A stretch of 64,000 bases of DNA from Pseudomonas lijiangensis (GCF_018968705.1 NZ_CP076668.1:3111001-3175000), one strand, 5' to 3'. Positions 19,107 to 29,500 are shown, counted from the first letter of the stretch. Numbers and translations: made by a program. Notes: generated by a model not told the origin, from the sequence alone.

Positions 19107-21881
19107 GTGCTGCTCACTCTTCTGGAAATCGGGCTGGAAACGTTTGAATACTTGGTCGAGAACCCACCTTATGCCTGGCTCTTTGGCCTGTGCCTTGCTC
19201 TCCTGGCTCTGGGCATCTGGCTGAAGCAGCAAGTTGCAAGGCTGCGCACAGAATCCGTCAGGCAAAAAGAAGAGATCGACGCCCTGCAGCAACGCCTTGT
19301 TCGCCTGGAGTCGCCAACCGCCATGCCTGAAGCGGCACAGGCCACGGCGCCGCTTCCTGACGATACGATTATTGTCGCGACCCAGGACAGCGGGCCGGAA
19401 CTGATCTGGGACTTGCCGGAAGAATTGCCCGCCACTGCGCAACCCGAAGTTGGCATCAAGCCGACTGCGCAACCTGTTGCACCCGAACGTTCCAGGGCAA
19501 ACCCGCTGAATGCTGCGTTCGAGGCGGCAAAAAACTGGCTGCTGGGTGGCAATACCGTGCTGCGGGTTGGCGCAGTCGTGCTGTTCATGGGGCTGGCGTT
19601 CCTGCTGCGCTATGCCACCGAAGGCATGGTGGTGCCGATCGAAGCACGCTATGCAAGCGTCGCTGCCAGCGCCATGGCGTTGCTGGGCCTGGGCTGGTGG
19701 CTGCGTCAACGCAACGCCAACTTCGCCTTGATGATGCAAGGCACCGGAGTCGGCGTGTTGTACCTGACGGTCCTGGGTGCCATTCGGGTGCATGAGCTGC
19801 TGGACCCGAGCCTGGGCTTTGTCTTGCTGGTGGCGGTCATGCTGTTCTCGACCCTGCTGGCCGTCACGCAAAACTCGCTGGCGCTGGCCTGCGCCGCCAC
19901 GATCGGGGGTTTTGCCGCGCCCATCCTGTCGTCTACCGGCCAGGGCAGCCATGTCATGCTGTTCAGTTACTTTGCCCTGCTCAATGCCGGGATTTTCGCC
20001 ATTGCCTGGCTCAAGGCCTGGCGCCTGCTGAACCTGATTGGCTTTGTCGGGACCTTCGGTATCGGTTTCGCCTGGGGCTTGCGCTCGTACAAGCCGGAGC
20101 TGTTCTGGAGTGTCGAACCGTTCCTGATCCTGTTCTTCCTGATGTACCTGGCCATCGGCCTGCTGTTCGCCCGGCACAAACTGCAGGAGCGCAATGATGC
20201 GCCCGATGATGACAGCCGCGAATCGATGCTGCGCTGGTCCAGGCGTCAGGGCGACTATGTCGATGGCACGCTGTTGTTTGGTACGCCCCTCGCAGGCTTC
20301 GGTATGCAATATGCGCTGACCCGCGACATGGAGTTCGGCACCGCTTTCAGCGCGCTGGCGCTGGGCCTGCTGTACATGGGCATCGCTCGCCTGCTCTCCG
20401 GTAGGGCACCGGGTCGCGCGTTGTTGCTGGTGGAAACCTGCCTGGCACTGGGCGTCGTCTTCGCCACACTGGCGATTCCCTTGGGGCTTGGCGCGCAATG
20501 GACCACCAGCGCCTGGGCCATCGAGGGTGCGGCGATTTTCTGGCTGGGCCTGCGTCAGCAACGTGTGCTGGCTCGCGGCTTTGGCTTGCTGTTGCAGGTT
20601 GCTGCGGGACTGGCGTTCATTCACCAGATGTTCCAGTGGTACTCCCTGACGCTGCAAGGCGATTTCTGGACGCCCATGATCATCGCCCTCGCCGCCCTGC
20701 TCAGTGCCTTGTTCGTCCATCGCATCAAAGCCCTGCGTTACCTCAAGGACAGCGTGCTGTCAGGCATCCTGCTGGTCTGGGGCAGCCTGTGGTGGGGTCT
20801 GGCCTGTGTCATCGCGCTCATGCGTTTCTCGTCGCACACCCTGTTCCCGACCTGGTTGCTGCTGTCGGTGGCCGCGAGCATAGGCATATGGACCTTGCTG
20901 GCCCTGCGTTGGCGCTGGAGCGGACTGGCGGCGCTGAGCCTGTGGTTGACACCTGTCAGCCTGATCCTGCTAGTCGGCGCGATGACCGACACCCAACACC
21001 TTTTTGCCCATTGGGCCTGGGTGGGCTGGGGCGCATTGCTGGCCGTGCATCTGTTTTCCCTGCGCCGCCTGGCAGATCTCCTGCCCCGCAAGGCGCAGTC
21101 ACTGGCCCATATTCTGGGTTGCTGGTTGACCCTCTTCATCCTCAGCGTCGAGCTGTTCTACGGCATAGACATGCTGGTCAGCTCCAATGCCCCTAACAGC
21201 GCGTGGAACGCGATGGGCACATTGCTGCCCAGTCTGTACCTGCTTGCAATGGCCTCCAACAGAACCTGGATCTGGCCGGTGACCGACCATGCCAGGGCTT
21301 ATCGCGTGTGGGCCGCACTGCCCGTGGCGCTATTGCTGCTGGCGTGGTTCTGGCTGACCAACTCTTACAGCCGTGGCTACGCCGAACCTCTGCCTTATGT
21401 GCCCTTGCTCAACCCGCTCGATCTGACCTTGTCGTTCGCCCTGCTGGGGATCGTGAACTGGACCCGCAACAAGCTGCCACAACTCGCAATGACCGTACCC
21501 CGCGCCGAACGGCTGGCGGTAATCATCGCTGGCGCTTCGTTGTTCGCCCTGGTTACCGCCACGGTGCTGCGCACGGCCTGGCATTGGGCCTGGCACGAAA
21601 TCGACCCCATGCTGGATCAGGCGGTGCTGTCCATCGTCTGGACCCTGATGGCACTGGCCCTGATGATCGGCGGCCATATTCGCCGCCAGCGTGAGATCTG
21701 GATCACCGGCGCGCTGTTGATCGGCGTCGTGGTCGCCAAACTGTTCCTGGTCGAGTTGAGCGACCGGGGAGGCATGGCACGCATCGTGTCCTTTATCGGT
21801 GTTGGCGTTCTGCTGTTGGTGGTGGGTTACTTCGCCCCGCTTCCACCGAAAAAACCGTCAAACACTACGCAAACACATTGA
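19107..21881 (+). CDS. DUF2339 polytopic membrane protein
   Basis: 924 residues. The GTG start at 19107 has AAGGAT eight bases upstream. The N-terminus holds one TM helix (WLFGLCLALLALGIWL), then a coiled-coil segment (RQKEEIDALQQRLVRLE) and a Pro/Ala linker. From about residue 150 to the end there are some two dozen hydrophobic helices, beginning with NTVLRVGAVVLFMGLAFLLRYA, the hallmark opening of DUF2339. The family is found in many Gram-negatives, often beside a DUF3999 gene as here, and its function is not established. The two genes overlap or abut at 21878-21884, so they are surely one operon. A role in envelope or polysaccharide processes is only guesswork. Confidence 0.88.
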   Translation: MLLTLLEIGLETFEYLVENPPYAWLFGLCLALLALGIWLKQQVARLRTESVRQKEEIDALQQRLVRLESPTAMPEAAQATAPLPDDTIIVATQDSGPELIWDLPEELPATAQPEVGIKPTAQPVAPERSRANPLNAAFEAAKNWLLGGNTVLRVGAVVLFMGLAFLLRYATEGMVVPIEARYASVAASAMALLGLGWWLRQRNANFALMMQGTGVGVLYLTVLGAIRVHELLDPSLGFVLLVAVMLFSTLLAVTQNSLALACAATIGGFAAPILSSTGQGSHVMLFSYFALLNAGIFAIAWLKAWRLLNLIGFVGTFGIGFAWGLRSYKPELFWSVEPFLILFFLMYLAIGLLFARHKLQERNDAPDDDSRESMLRWSRRQGDYVDGTLLFGTPLAGFGMQYALTRDMEFGTAFSALALGLLYMGIARLLSGRAPGRALLLVETCLALGVVFATLAIPLGLGAQWTTSAWAIEGAAIFWLGLRQQRVLARGFGLLLQVAAGLAFIHQMFQWYSLTLQGDFWTPMIIALAALLSALFVHRIKALRYLKDSVLSGILLVWGSLWWGLACVIALMRFSSHTLFPTWLLLSVAASIGIWTLLALRWRWSGLAALSLWLTPVSLILLVGAMTDTQHLFAHWAWVGWGALLAVHLFSLRRLADLLPRKAQSLAHILGCWLTLFILSVELFYGIDMLVSSNAPNSAWNAMGTLLPSLYLLAMASNRTWIWPVTDHARAYRVWAALPVALLLLAWFWLTNSYSRGYAEPLPYVPLLNPLDLTLSFALLGIVNWTRNKLPQLAMTVPRAERLAVIIAGASLFALVTATVLRTAWHWAWHEIDPMLDQAVLSIVWTLMALALMIGGHIRRQREIWITGALLIGVVVAKLFLVELSDRGGMARIVSFIGVGVLLLVVGYFAPLPPKKPSNTTQTH

Positions 21882-21883
21882 TC

Positions 21884-23257
21884 ATGAGGATTACCTTCTT
21901 GAGTCATCAACCGCTGTTCAAGATCGTGCTGTGCAGCCTGGCCATGCTGGGCTCGCCCCTCGCCAGCGCTCAGGACAACCCGGCCGACTTTGCCAGCCAC
22001 ACGCCTTTGAAACTCAACGGCGGCGGCCCCTGGTATCGCATCGAACTGCCACTGACCGTGCAGCTCAACTCGCGTCAGAGTGCTTTGGGCGACTTGCGGG
22101 TCTTCAACAGTGAAGGCCAGGCTCAGGCTTATTCGCTGGCCTATGACCCGATTCAGCCACGGCAGGAACCGGCGCCGGTTTCAGTCAAATGGTTCCCGCT
22201 GTACAACAGCGCAGACGCTGCCGACAGCACCCCCAAAATCCGTGTTGAACGCAGTGCCAGCGGCACGCTGGTCGAAGTGCAGCCCCAAGGTGCCATTGAA
22301 GCGGGCGAAGAAGTGCTGCGCGGCTGGCTGCTGGACACCAGCGCCATCAAGCAGCCCCTGAAACAACTGATTCTGGACTGGAGCACCGAGCGTGAAGGCT
22401 TCCAGCGTTTCAGCATCGAGGCCAGCGATGACCTGCAACACTGGCAAGCCTGGGGTGAAGGCCAGGTAGCGCGCCTGTCGTTTGCCAACGATGTGGTGCA
22501 ACAGCGCCAGGTCAATCTGCCGGGTCGCAAGGCGCGTTATCTGCGCCTGTTGTGGAATACGCCAGACAGCGCGCCAACGCTGACTTCCGCGCAACTGCTC
22601 AGCGTCAGCAGCGACACACCGCAAGTGCCTCTCACCTGGTCGCAACCGCTGGAAGGCAGCCTTGAAAAACCCGGCACTTACCTCTGGCAATTGCCCGCAG
22701 CCCTGCCCGTCGAGCGCCTGAAACTCGATATCGCCCAGGCCAACAGCCTGGCGCCCGGCACCTTGTACGGACGACCGGACAGCAAAAGCACGTGGCAGAC
22801 GCTGGGCAACGGCCTGCTTTACCGTCTGACACAAAATGGTCAGGACGTGATTCAGGATGAAATACAGGCCTCCGGCACAGTGGTGCGGCAGTTGAAACTT
22901 GAAGTGGATGAACGCGGCGGCGGCCTGGGTAGCCAGCCACCTTCCTTGCGGTTTGCCGTACAGGCGCCTCAGGTCGTGTTTCTGGCACGGGGCAACGGCC
23001 CGTTCTCACTGGCGATCGGCAACCCGAGCGCCAAGCCTGCCAACCTGCCGCTGGCCACCCTGATCCCGGACAACAACGCCCGGAAGATGAGCAGCCTGAG
23101 CAGCGCCGAGCCGCTGAACGAACCGGTCAGGCTGGCACAGGCCGCCGAGAGCAGCATCGACTGGAAACGCATTGGTTTGTGGGCCGTACTGGTGCTGGGC
23201 GTGGCTCTGCTGGGCTGGATGGCCTTGAGCACCTTGCGTACGTCACCAAAGTCCTAG
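21884..23257 (+). CDS. DUF3999 periplasmic protein with C-terminal anchor
   Basis: 457 residues from the ATG at 21884; a TTG at 21878 overlapping the DUF2339 stop is also possible. A signal peptide is visible (MLGSPLASAQ cleavage region), then a large beta-rich periplasmic region with WYRIELPLTVQ near the start. A discoidin-like segment (YLRLLWNTPDSAPTLTSAQLL) follows, and a single C-terminal TM helix (IGLWAVLVLGVALLGWMAL). That makes it a periplasmic protein fixed to the inner membrane by its tail. It is the usual partner of DUF2339. Function unknown; the two probably form one complex. Confidence 0.85.
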   Translation: MRITFLSHQPLFKIVLCSLAMLGSPLASAQDNPADFASHTPLKLNGGGPWYRIELPLTVQLNSRQSALGDLRVFNSEGQAQAYSLAYDPIQPRQEPAPVSVKWFPLYNSADAADSTPKIRVERSASGTLVEVQPQGAIEAGEEVLRGWLLDTSAIKQPLKQLILDWSTEREGFQRFSIEASDDLQHWQAWGEGQVARLSFANDVVQQRQVNLPGRKARYLRLLWNTPDSAPTLTSAQLLSVSSDTPQVPLTWSQPLEGSLEKPGTYLWQLPAALPVERLKLDIAQANSLAPGTLYGRPDSKSTWQTLGNGLLYRLTQNGQDVIQDEIQASGTVVRQLKLEVDERGGGLGSQPPSLRFAVQAPQVVFLARGNGPFSLAIGNPSAKPANLPLATLIPDNNARKMSSLSSAEPLNEPVRLAQAAESSIDWKRIGLWAVLVLGVALLGWMALSTLRTSPKS

Positions 23258-23294
23258 ATTCGTGAAATCAGTTCCGCAGCATGGAAATTCCGCA

Positions 23295-24029
23295 ATGACT
23301 AAATTTGCCGCCCTGGCGCTGCTTTTCTTCCCTCTGCTGGCCTCTGCCGACTGTACGGATCAGTTGCAAGCCTGGGCCAACACCCTGAAACCCGACTTGA
23401 AGTTCGACAGCGAACGCGCTGTATGCAAGGTCAATCCAGCCAATCCCGGACAGATACTGGCGGCCCTGCCCTTTGCCGAGACGGTGGATGAAGAGGGTCA
23501 GGGTGACTATGGCCTTGGCGTGATCATGGCCGACGCTGCCAGTGGCAAGATCGTTGCCCGGCACTACCAGAGTGCTGCAATCACCTCGGACGCCATTTCT
23601 TTTGAAAGCCTCAGCCTGGACACTGCCCGCTATCAGCTGACGCCGCAGCTCAGGGCTTTCGGCGTGCGGATATCTTACGACGGCGCATCCAGGGTCAACC
23701 CTTTCGCCAGCACGACCCTGAACCTCTATGTGCTCGACGGCACACAATTGCGCCCGGTCATGAATACACTGGAAGTCAGCAGAAGCGGCGGCGAATGGGA
23801 CGGCATGTGCGACGGTGAATTCACCCGGACACTGCGCACCCTGTCCATGGCAAAGAAAAACAGCCATGGCTTTTCAAGCCTGGATATCGACGAGAAGGTC
23901 ATCCATACCCGGAACCAGCGCAAGGGTGAGGATTGCCAACGAACCGAGGGCAAACCTGCCAGTTCCAGACTCACTCTCGACTATGACGGCAGCCAATATG
24001 CTGTGCCGAGCGGCCTGTCATACCCGTGA
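23295..24029 (+). CDS. Secreted protein of unknown function
   Basis: 244 residues from MTKFAALALLFFPLLASA, a clear Sec signal peptide cleaved before DCTDQ. I chose the ATG at 23295 over the upstream 23262 because the signal peptide starts there. The mature protein has cysteines at DCTDQ, AVCKV, DGMCDG and EDCQR that may form two disulfides. No catalytic motif is visible. It follows the DUF3999 gene by 37 bp on the same strand and is probably its third operon member. I do not recognise the family. Confidence 0.75.
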   Translation: MTKFAALALLFFPLLASADCTDQLQAWANTLKPDLKFDSERAVCKVNPANPGQILAALPFAETVDEEGQGDYGLGVIMADAASGKIVARHYQSAAITSDAISFESLSLDTARYQLTPQLRAFGVRISYDGASRVNPFASTTLNLYVLDGTQLRPVMNTLEVSRSGGEWDGMCDGEFTRTLRTLSMAKKNSHGFSSLDIDEKVIHTRNQRKGEDCQRTEGKPASSRLTLDYDGSQYAVPSGLSYP

Positions 24030-24055
24030 AGCCAAGGCATACCTTTAACTTGTGG

Positions 24056-24144
24056 GAGGGGCCTTGGCCGCGACGACCTGCTTATAGGCAACACATTTTC
24101 AGCGCCTGAAGCTGATGATGAAGCTGTCGCGGCCAAGGCCCCTC
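24056..24144. repeat. REP inverted pair (GAGGGGCCTTGGCCGCGAC family)
   Basis: The arms at 24056-24074 and 24126-24144 are perfect 19-base reverse complements separated by about 50 bp. They sit in the convergent gap after the secreted-protein gene. The sequence type is a common Pseudomonas extragenic palindrome. Confidence 0.85.
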
Positions 24145-24250
24145 TCATCAAACAAAACTCAATACCATGAATTAAAACGTCTTTTTTGTGAGGCAGAAAC
24201 GTTCTCCGGTGTACATATCCATTAGCGGTATGTACTGGTTCTACCGGTTC

Positions 24251-24308
24251 CGCCTTTACGGCGGCCCCCTTTTGTTTCGGTGAGCCAAAGTGACACGCCG
24301 TAAAGGCG
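24251..24308. repeat. Inverted repeat CGCCTTTACGGCG / CGCCGTAAAGGCG
   Basis: Perfect 13-base arms at 24251-24263 and 24296-24308 flank a stretch with CCCCCTTTTGTTTCGG. This motif recurs in Pseudomonas intergenic DNA. Function unknown; it may be another extragenic element or a terminator-like structure. Confidence 0.7.
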
Positions 24309-24441
24309 CAAGGCGGCCTCAAGCCGAACACTCAGTCCGCAACACATGGCACCTGTTTGCTGCGCGACAGCGCGGCGCCGAGGCGGCGGGTAATCTCCCA
24401 CGGATTCATGCCGATCATGAAATCAAGGTACAAACGAAACG

Positions 24442-24531
24442 TGTGGGAGGCAGCTTGCTGGCGAAAAAAGCCTGAAACTGGCAGATATTCTGCGTCTGTA
24501 CGCTGAAGTCGCCAGCAAGCTGCCTCCCACA
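24442..24531. repeat. REP inverted pair (GTGGGAGGCAGCTTGCTGGCG family)
   Basis: The arms at 24442-24464 and 24509-24531 are perfect 23-base reverse complements, 44 bp apart. This is the most abundant Pseudomonas REP type, usually spread by a RAYT transposase encoded elsewhere. With the two elements to its left it fills the roughly 535-bp gap between convergent genes; I see no gene there. Confidence 0.88.
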
Positions 24532-24565
24532 AAGTGATTCATTGACCTTAACTGATCACCACAGA

Positions 24566-24961
24566 TCATTCTTTGGGCTGGAAGCTCACCTTGACCGGTG
24601 TGTTCGGCTTGTAAGTCCAGCTCCGGGGTCCATCACCCGGTTTGAACCCCGGATACCAGGCTCTGAGTTCGGTATCACTCGCCCATTGGAGTTGTAACTG
24701 ATCGGGTTTCGGAGATTCGGGGGTGTCGATATCAAACTGCGCCCAGGCTTCCACGGCGGATTGGCACGCTGCCGATACGCCAGCATCAAGAACGGAAACC
24801 TGTAGCTTTTCACCCCATGTCATGGACCCGCTCTCAGGGCACCGGCGAACTTCGACGTGATGCTTGCCATCGGGTGCAGGCAGACTGGAAACCAGTTCGT
24901 TGGGGCCGCATCCCGTCAGGGCAACGGACAGCAAGAGCAGGCATGGAATCGTTTTCTGCAT
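24566..24961 (-). CDS. magF: Small lipoprotein, last gene of the mag operon
   Basis: 131 residues from MQKTIPCLLLLSVALTGC, a lipoprotein signal with lipobox LTGC. The mature part is short, with C-terminal strands around SDTELRAWYPGFKPGDGPRSW. It lies 17 bp after magE on the same strand. In P. aeruginosa the mag operon (PA4492-PA4487) also ends with a small protein after the DUF2300 gene, so by position this is the magF equivalent. I have no sequence comparison to prove it. It may help hold the macroglobulin complex to a membrane. Confidence 0.6.
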   Translation of the reverse strand: MQKTIPCLLLLSVALTGCGPNELVSSLPAPDGKHHVEVRRCPESGSMTWGEKLQVSVLDAGVSAACQSAVEAWAQFDIDTPESPKPDQLQLQWASDTELRAWYPGFKPGDGPRSWTYKPNTPVKVSFQPKE

Positions 24962-24978
24962 CACAGCACTCCAGGGAT

Positions 24979-26598
24979 CTATTCCAGCAAAAGACGCCGG
25001 GCCAGGCCTTCGATATAGGTTTCATCCTGACCGTCAGGGTGTGCTTCAAAGGCCAGGTGCAGGTATTCATGGGTGAGGTCGAGGCGGTCCTGAAGTGACA
25101 GCACGCCACGCACGTAGATACGTTTGCGCTCACGGTCGACATAGGGGTTGCCGAAAGCCAGCTGGCAGACGGCAAATGTACTGACTTCGTTGTAGCCCGC
25201 TTCGCTTTCGAGTCGTTGACGCCAGCCCCGACGCTGGTTTTGCAGCCAGTCCTGGGCGGCTGGAAGCGCCCGGCAGGATGCGACCGGGTTGTCCCAGCGA
25301 CTGAGGCTGGTGCGCGGGTAGGCGTGCAACAGAATGGCGTCGTAACGCTGACCGGCCTCGGCCTGTTCCACAGCCTGCAGCCAGGAGAGCTTGTCGGAAC
25401 CGGGCTCAGTGGAGTGATAGGTGATATTGCTGCCGGCCAGCACCAGGTCGCTGGTCCAGGCCGCGATCTGGCGGGACTCCGCAGAGGCCGGGCGCGGGGC
25501 GACGCGCTGGCGATTGCTGCTGTCGTCGATGGCCAGACACTCGCCGTTACGACTGGCATTCTGCAGCAGGTAAGTGCGAATCGCGACGGCCAGGGCCTTG
25601 GCCGCTTCGGGCGGATTGGCCGAAGCTTCGCGCTGGAGCACACGGGCGACGTATTCCTCACGGTCCAGACGCGCCACCAGCTTGTCCTTCAGCAGAAAGA
25701 GTTCGCCGTCGCTGTGTATGTCCAGTTGATTGCCATTGGCGAACTCGACGCGATAATCCCCCAGCAAAGGCCCCGACTCCACAGCACGGCCAGCGGCCAG
25801 AACGCGCTCCACCGGATAGCGTGAAAACAGGTCCACTTCGACACAACGCCCAGGCTCCGCAGGCCAGCCTGCTGGCACCACCGAAGCGATGGCCTCGCTG
25901 TAGTTGCGCAAAACCGTCTGACTGGTGCCGCGCCCCTGGGCCCAGACAGGCGTGCCATCCACTGTCCAGCCGGCAAACCCGCCCTGACGCAGTCCGCTGT
26001 CGCGGTCCTCGAACCAGCTCCAGGTTTTCACCCGCAACCAGCCGCCCAGCTCGCCCACAACATTGCCGTCAGCGGCGTTCAGCACCACATCCAGCAATAC
26101 CCGCCTCGCCTGCTCCTGCGCTGGCAACACCGCCAGTATCCCGAGCAGTTCGGCCACAGGCACTTGTGTAGCAGGCTGCAACGACTGAAGACCGAGCAAC
26201 CATTGCGGGGCCTTGCGCGCTTGCCAGTACGAACGCCAGTCTGCTTCGGAAATGGCCAGGCGTTGCGGCTCGAAGTACAAGCCACAGGATTTAACCAGCG
26301 CCTGATCGCGCTCGACCTTGCCACCGGCCGTGCAGCAATACACTTCCTCTTTCGACTGGCCGCGACACTCATAGGCCGGTTCATGAGCATCGGTATCCAC
26401 CAGCCATGCATAGACAAAGAGTTTCCAGAGACTGCCCAGCGGGGTCTGCAAATCCGCAGGCAACGGCTCCCGCGACAGCAGTCGGGTCTGGCTCAAAGAC
26501 AGCAGCTCGCCCTTGAACCCCATCTGCAAGGGTTCTTCCTGCGCCGTTGCCAGCGCAGGGAGTAAAAGCAGTACCAGCCATGACAGACGCCGGATCAT
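24979..26598 (-). CDS. magE: DUF2300 protein (YfaQ/MagE) with SpoIID-like domain
   Basis: 539 residues from MIRRLSWLVLLLLPALATAQ, a signal peptide; the longer open frame upstream overlaps magD. Three sites stand out. Near the N-terminus S56-LW-K59 (LGSLWKLFVYAW) looks like the SxxK of penicillin-binding proteins. In the middle, REASANPPEAAKALAVAIRTYLL resembles the SpoIID/LytB peptidoglycan domain. Near the C-terminus THEYLHLAF gives an HExxH zinc-peptidase motif (H510, E511, H514). DUF2300 is the family of E. coli YfaQ. The gene follows magD by 1 bp. Known: P. aeruginosa Mag proteins form a complex around MagD and PBP1b. These motifs suggest direct contact with peptidoglycan; activity is untested. 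Confidence 0.85.
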   Translation of the reverse strand: MIRRLSWLVLLLLPALATAQEEPLQMGFKGELLSLSQTRLLSREPLPADLQTPLGSLWKLFVYAWLVDTDAHEPAYECRGQSKEEVYCCTAGGKVERDQALVKSCGLYFEPQRLAISEADWRSYWQARKAPQWLLGLQSLQPATQVPVAELLGILAVLPAQEQARRVLLDVVLNAADGNVVGELGGWLRVKTWSWFEDRDSGLRQGGFAGWTVDGTPVWAQGRGTSQTVLRNYSEAIASVVPAGWPAEPGRCVEVDLFSRYPVERVLAAGRAVESGPLLGDYRVEFANGNQLDIHSDGELFLLKDKLVARLDREEYVARVLQREASANPPEAAKALAVAIRTYLLQNASRNGECLAIDDSSNRQRVAPRPASAESRQIAAWTSDLVLAGSNITYHSTEPGSDKLSWLQAVEQAEAGQRYDAILLHAYPRTSLSRWDNPVASCRALPAAQDWLQNQRRGWRQRLESEAGYNEVSTFAVCQLAFGNPYVDRERKRIYVRGVLSLQDRLDLTHEYLHLAFEAHPDGQDETYIEGLARRLLLE

Positions 26599-26599
26599 G

Positions 26600-29500
26600 T
26601 CAGTTGACCTTGACCTGACCATAAGCGGGTTTCGTTTCCAGGGCCTGATTCTGCGGCGCATAGACCTGAGTGAAACGCACCGGCGGCAGCTTGAACTGGC
26701 CTTTTTGCGAGAAGCGCACCAGATGCCGTACCCGCAACTCGCCGCTCAGGGCGTCCACCGGAATGGCATAAGCCATTTGCCCCGGCTCAAAGCGGGCCTT
26801 TTCCAGCGCCGCCGGTTCGGTCCCGGCCTTGCCCTGCAACTTGATGCCCCAGGTGGTCCGTTCCACATCCGCGCCCGGTGGCAGCGGCACTTCGATCATG
26901 CCGTAGCGCAGCGGCTTGGCAGCCTTGCTGGTGATGATCACTTCGTCGAGGTAAAGGCTGTCACTGGACAAGGGCTTGCCATCGACCGCCTGGAGGCTGA
27001 ACTTGAACGCTTCGTCACCCGGCACAAGGCGCGACAGGCGACGGGTGATGGTCACCGCCATCGGATCGATTGCCGGTTGCCGGGTCTGATAGCTCAGCAA
27101 GGCCCGCAGCGGACGCTCCTGGGTCCCGGACAACGACAATACCGCAGGCACGGGAGTAGCGCCCTGCCAGATCCAGTACATTTCACCGCTGTCGCCGTAT
27201 CGTTTCTTCCAGCCTTCACCCGGTGCCAGAGCGATGGTGGGCGAAGCCTGCTCGATGCTGCGTTGCAACCAGCTCAAGGCCAGGGCCCGCTCCAGGGTCG
27301 ATTGCTGTGGCAGCAGACGTTGCAGCAAGGCATGGGCACGGCCCTGATCGAAGCCTTGCAGCGACAGGTTCAAGGCTTCGGCAAAGGGCTGGGAGCTGAC
27401 CGCCAGACGTTGCTGGGCATCCTGCAGTTGACGGCTGAAGGCCTCCGGCAATGTCACCTTGGACTGCTTGGCCAGAGAAGCGGTGAGCGCACGCGCCGCC
27501 GCCAGTCCCAGCGCAGAATCCGGGGCGCTCATGACGATGCTGTCTTCGCCACTGTCCAGCAGGTTCGCCTGAGGGCCCTCACCGGCTTTCGCCAGATCAT
27601 CCATCAGGCCGCCGAGCAATGTGTTGACCGGCAATTGCATTTGTCTGGCGAACGACAGGATCAGCGCACGCTGCAGCAAAGGCGTGTTTCTGGCCTGTTT
27701 TGCATACACCTCCAGCACCCGCTGCCAGTGTTCCGGCGGCAGTTGCAGCTCCAGGGCCTTGCTGGCGTGCCAGTCGGCGTAATAGGCGTAGGCGGTCAGG
27801 AATGCATCCGGCTCGACGTCATAACCCCACCATGTAAAGCTCGCCGAAGGACCGGCCATTTGCACCAGTCGCAAACGGCTGTTCTGCATGATCAGGCGCA
27901 GGCGATCCCTCACTTGCGGGTTCGACGACAGGATCGGATAGGCCATGCTCAGCGGCAACAAGCGGCTGGCCGTATGCTCGACGCCGCCATAGGGATAGCT
28001 CAGCAAATCGTCGAGTGCCGAACGGAACAACGCTTGCGGGCTGTCATCCAGGCGCAGGCGAATACCGGTTGCATCGTTCGGCAAGGTCAGCGGATTGTCG
28101 CCACTGATTGCGTCCAGACTCTGGTTTTGCGTCACCTGCCAGCCTTCACCGGTCGCGGTCAGGTTCACAGCCAGGGCATCGGCGACTTTTCCGTCCTGAA
28201 CCAGTTGCGCCGTCCACTCGCCACTGGCCAGTGCAAACCCTGGCAGCGCGATGTAGTTGATACCCTTGTTCAGGGTGACGGGCACACGCTGCTCGGCACC
28301 GGCGTAATGCGTCACCAGCTCGGCCTTGACGGGTTTATCCGCCTGGCTGAAAGCGAACACACCCAGATCAGGCTGGTCGCCTGCGCGGAACCGCGTCGGG
28401 CCGCTCCATTTCAGGTACAGCGGTTTTTCCGAACGTACAAACTGCTTTTTCTGCCCGACCTGACCGTTCTGATCGATGGCCCGGGCCGTGATGCGCCAGC
28501 GGGTCAGCGAGTCCGGCATTTTGAAGGTAAAGCGCGTCTTGCCGTTGGCATCGGTCACCAGTTCAGGCTCCCATGCAGCGGTGTCGACGTCCTCACGACG
28601 CGGCCGCTCCAGCACTTTCACGCCCCGCTCGCTGCGGTTGGCCTTGCCCGGCGCCGTCGGGCTGCCCGGCAATGCCACGTCATAGCTGATGAACGACAGG
28701 CTGGCACTGGTGCGCACGTTATTGCGGCGCGGGTGGTAGAAGAACTGGTCGATGGTCGGTGCGATTTCCGGTTGCAGCGCGTAGACCATTTCGTCTACCA
28801 CGCTGACCGTCAGGTGCGCCGGAACCGGTTTGCCAGCGAAGTGTGTGGTCAGGTCCACCGAGACGATATCCCCCGGCTGGTAGTCTTCCTTATCCGTGGC
28901 GATGGCGACGTCTATCTGCGGCGCAACCACCTTGATCCCGGCGTTCTGGAAGCTGTACTGGCCACCTTTGGTGTACAGGACCGAGAAGGTCAGGTTCGGC
29001 GCGAAGTTCTCCTTTACCGCAATCCGCGCACGGTATTGGGTTTTGTTGAGCTTCTCCATCTTCAGCCAGTCGCCGCCCTTGGACAGCAAGGCCGTGGCCT
29101 CGACCTTGTCACGCTCCAGGGACAGCAGCGCATCGCTGACCGGCTCGGGGAACGTGATCAGCGCCAGGGCTTCGTCGCCCACCTTGTACTCGGGCTTGTC
29201 GAAGATGATTTCCACGGTGCCCGGCACGGCCTTGACGCCGTCGCCAGTCACAGAATGCCCGGTGGCGCCCAGCAAGCGTCCATGCTCGTCCAGCAGGGTC
29301 AGGTTGTAGGTGCCCGGACGGTCGAAGCTCAGGCTGAAATCCTTTGCTGTAGCCGCAAGCTTGTCGCCGCCACTGGCCTGGTCTTCCAGACGAACCCATT
29401 TATAGCTGCTCGGCGTCACCGCCTTGACCGGCTCGCTGCCGCCTTCACTCTGATAGCTGAAAGCAACCTTCTCGCCCACGGCACTGAATCGCTGGGGAGC

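Noticed and set aside
19089..20720. 543-codon minus-strand frame opposite the DUF2339 gene
   Set aside because: Gln/Arg/His-rich shadow of a membrane protein gene; no start site.
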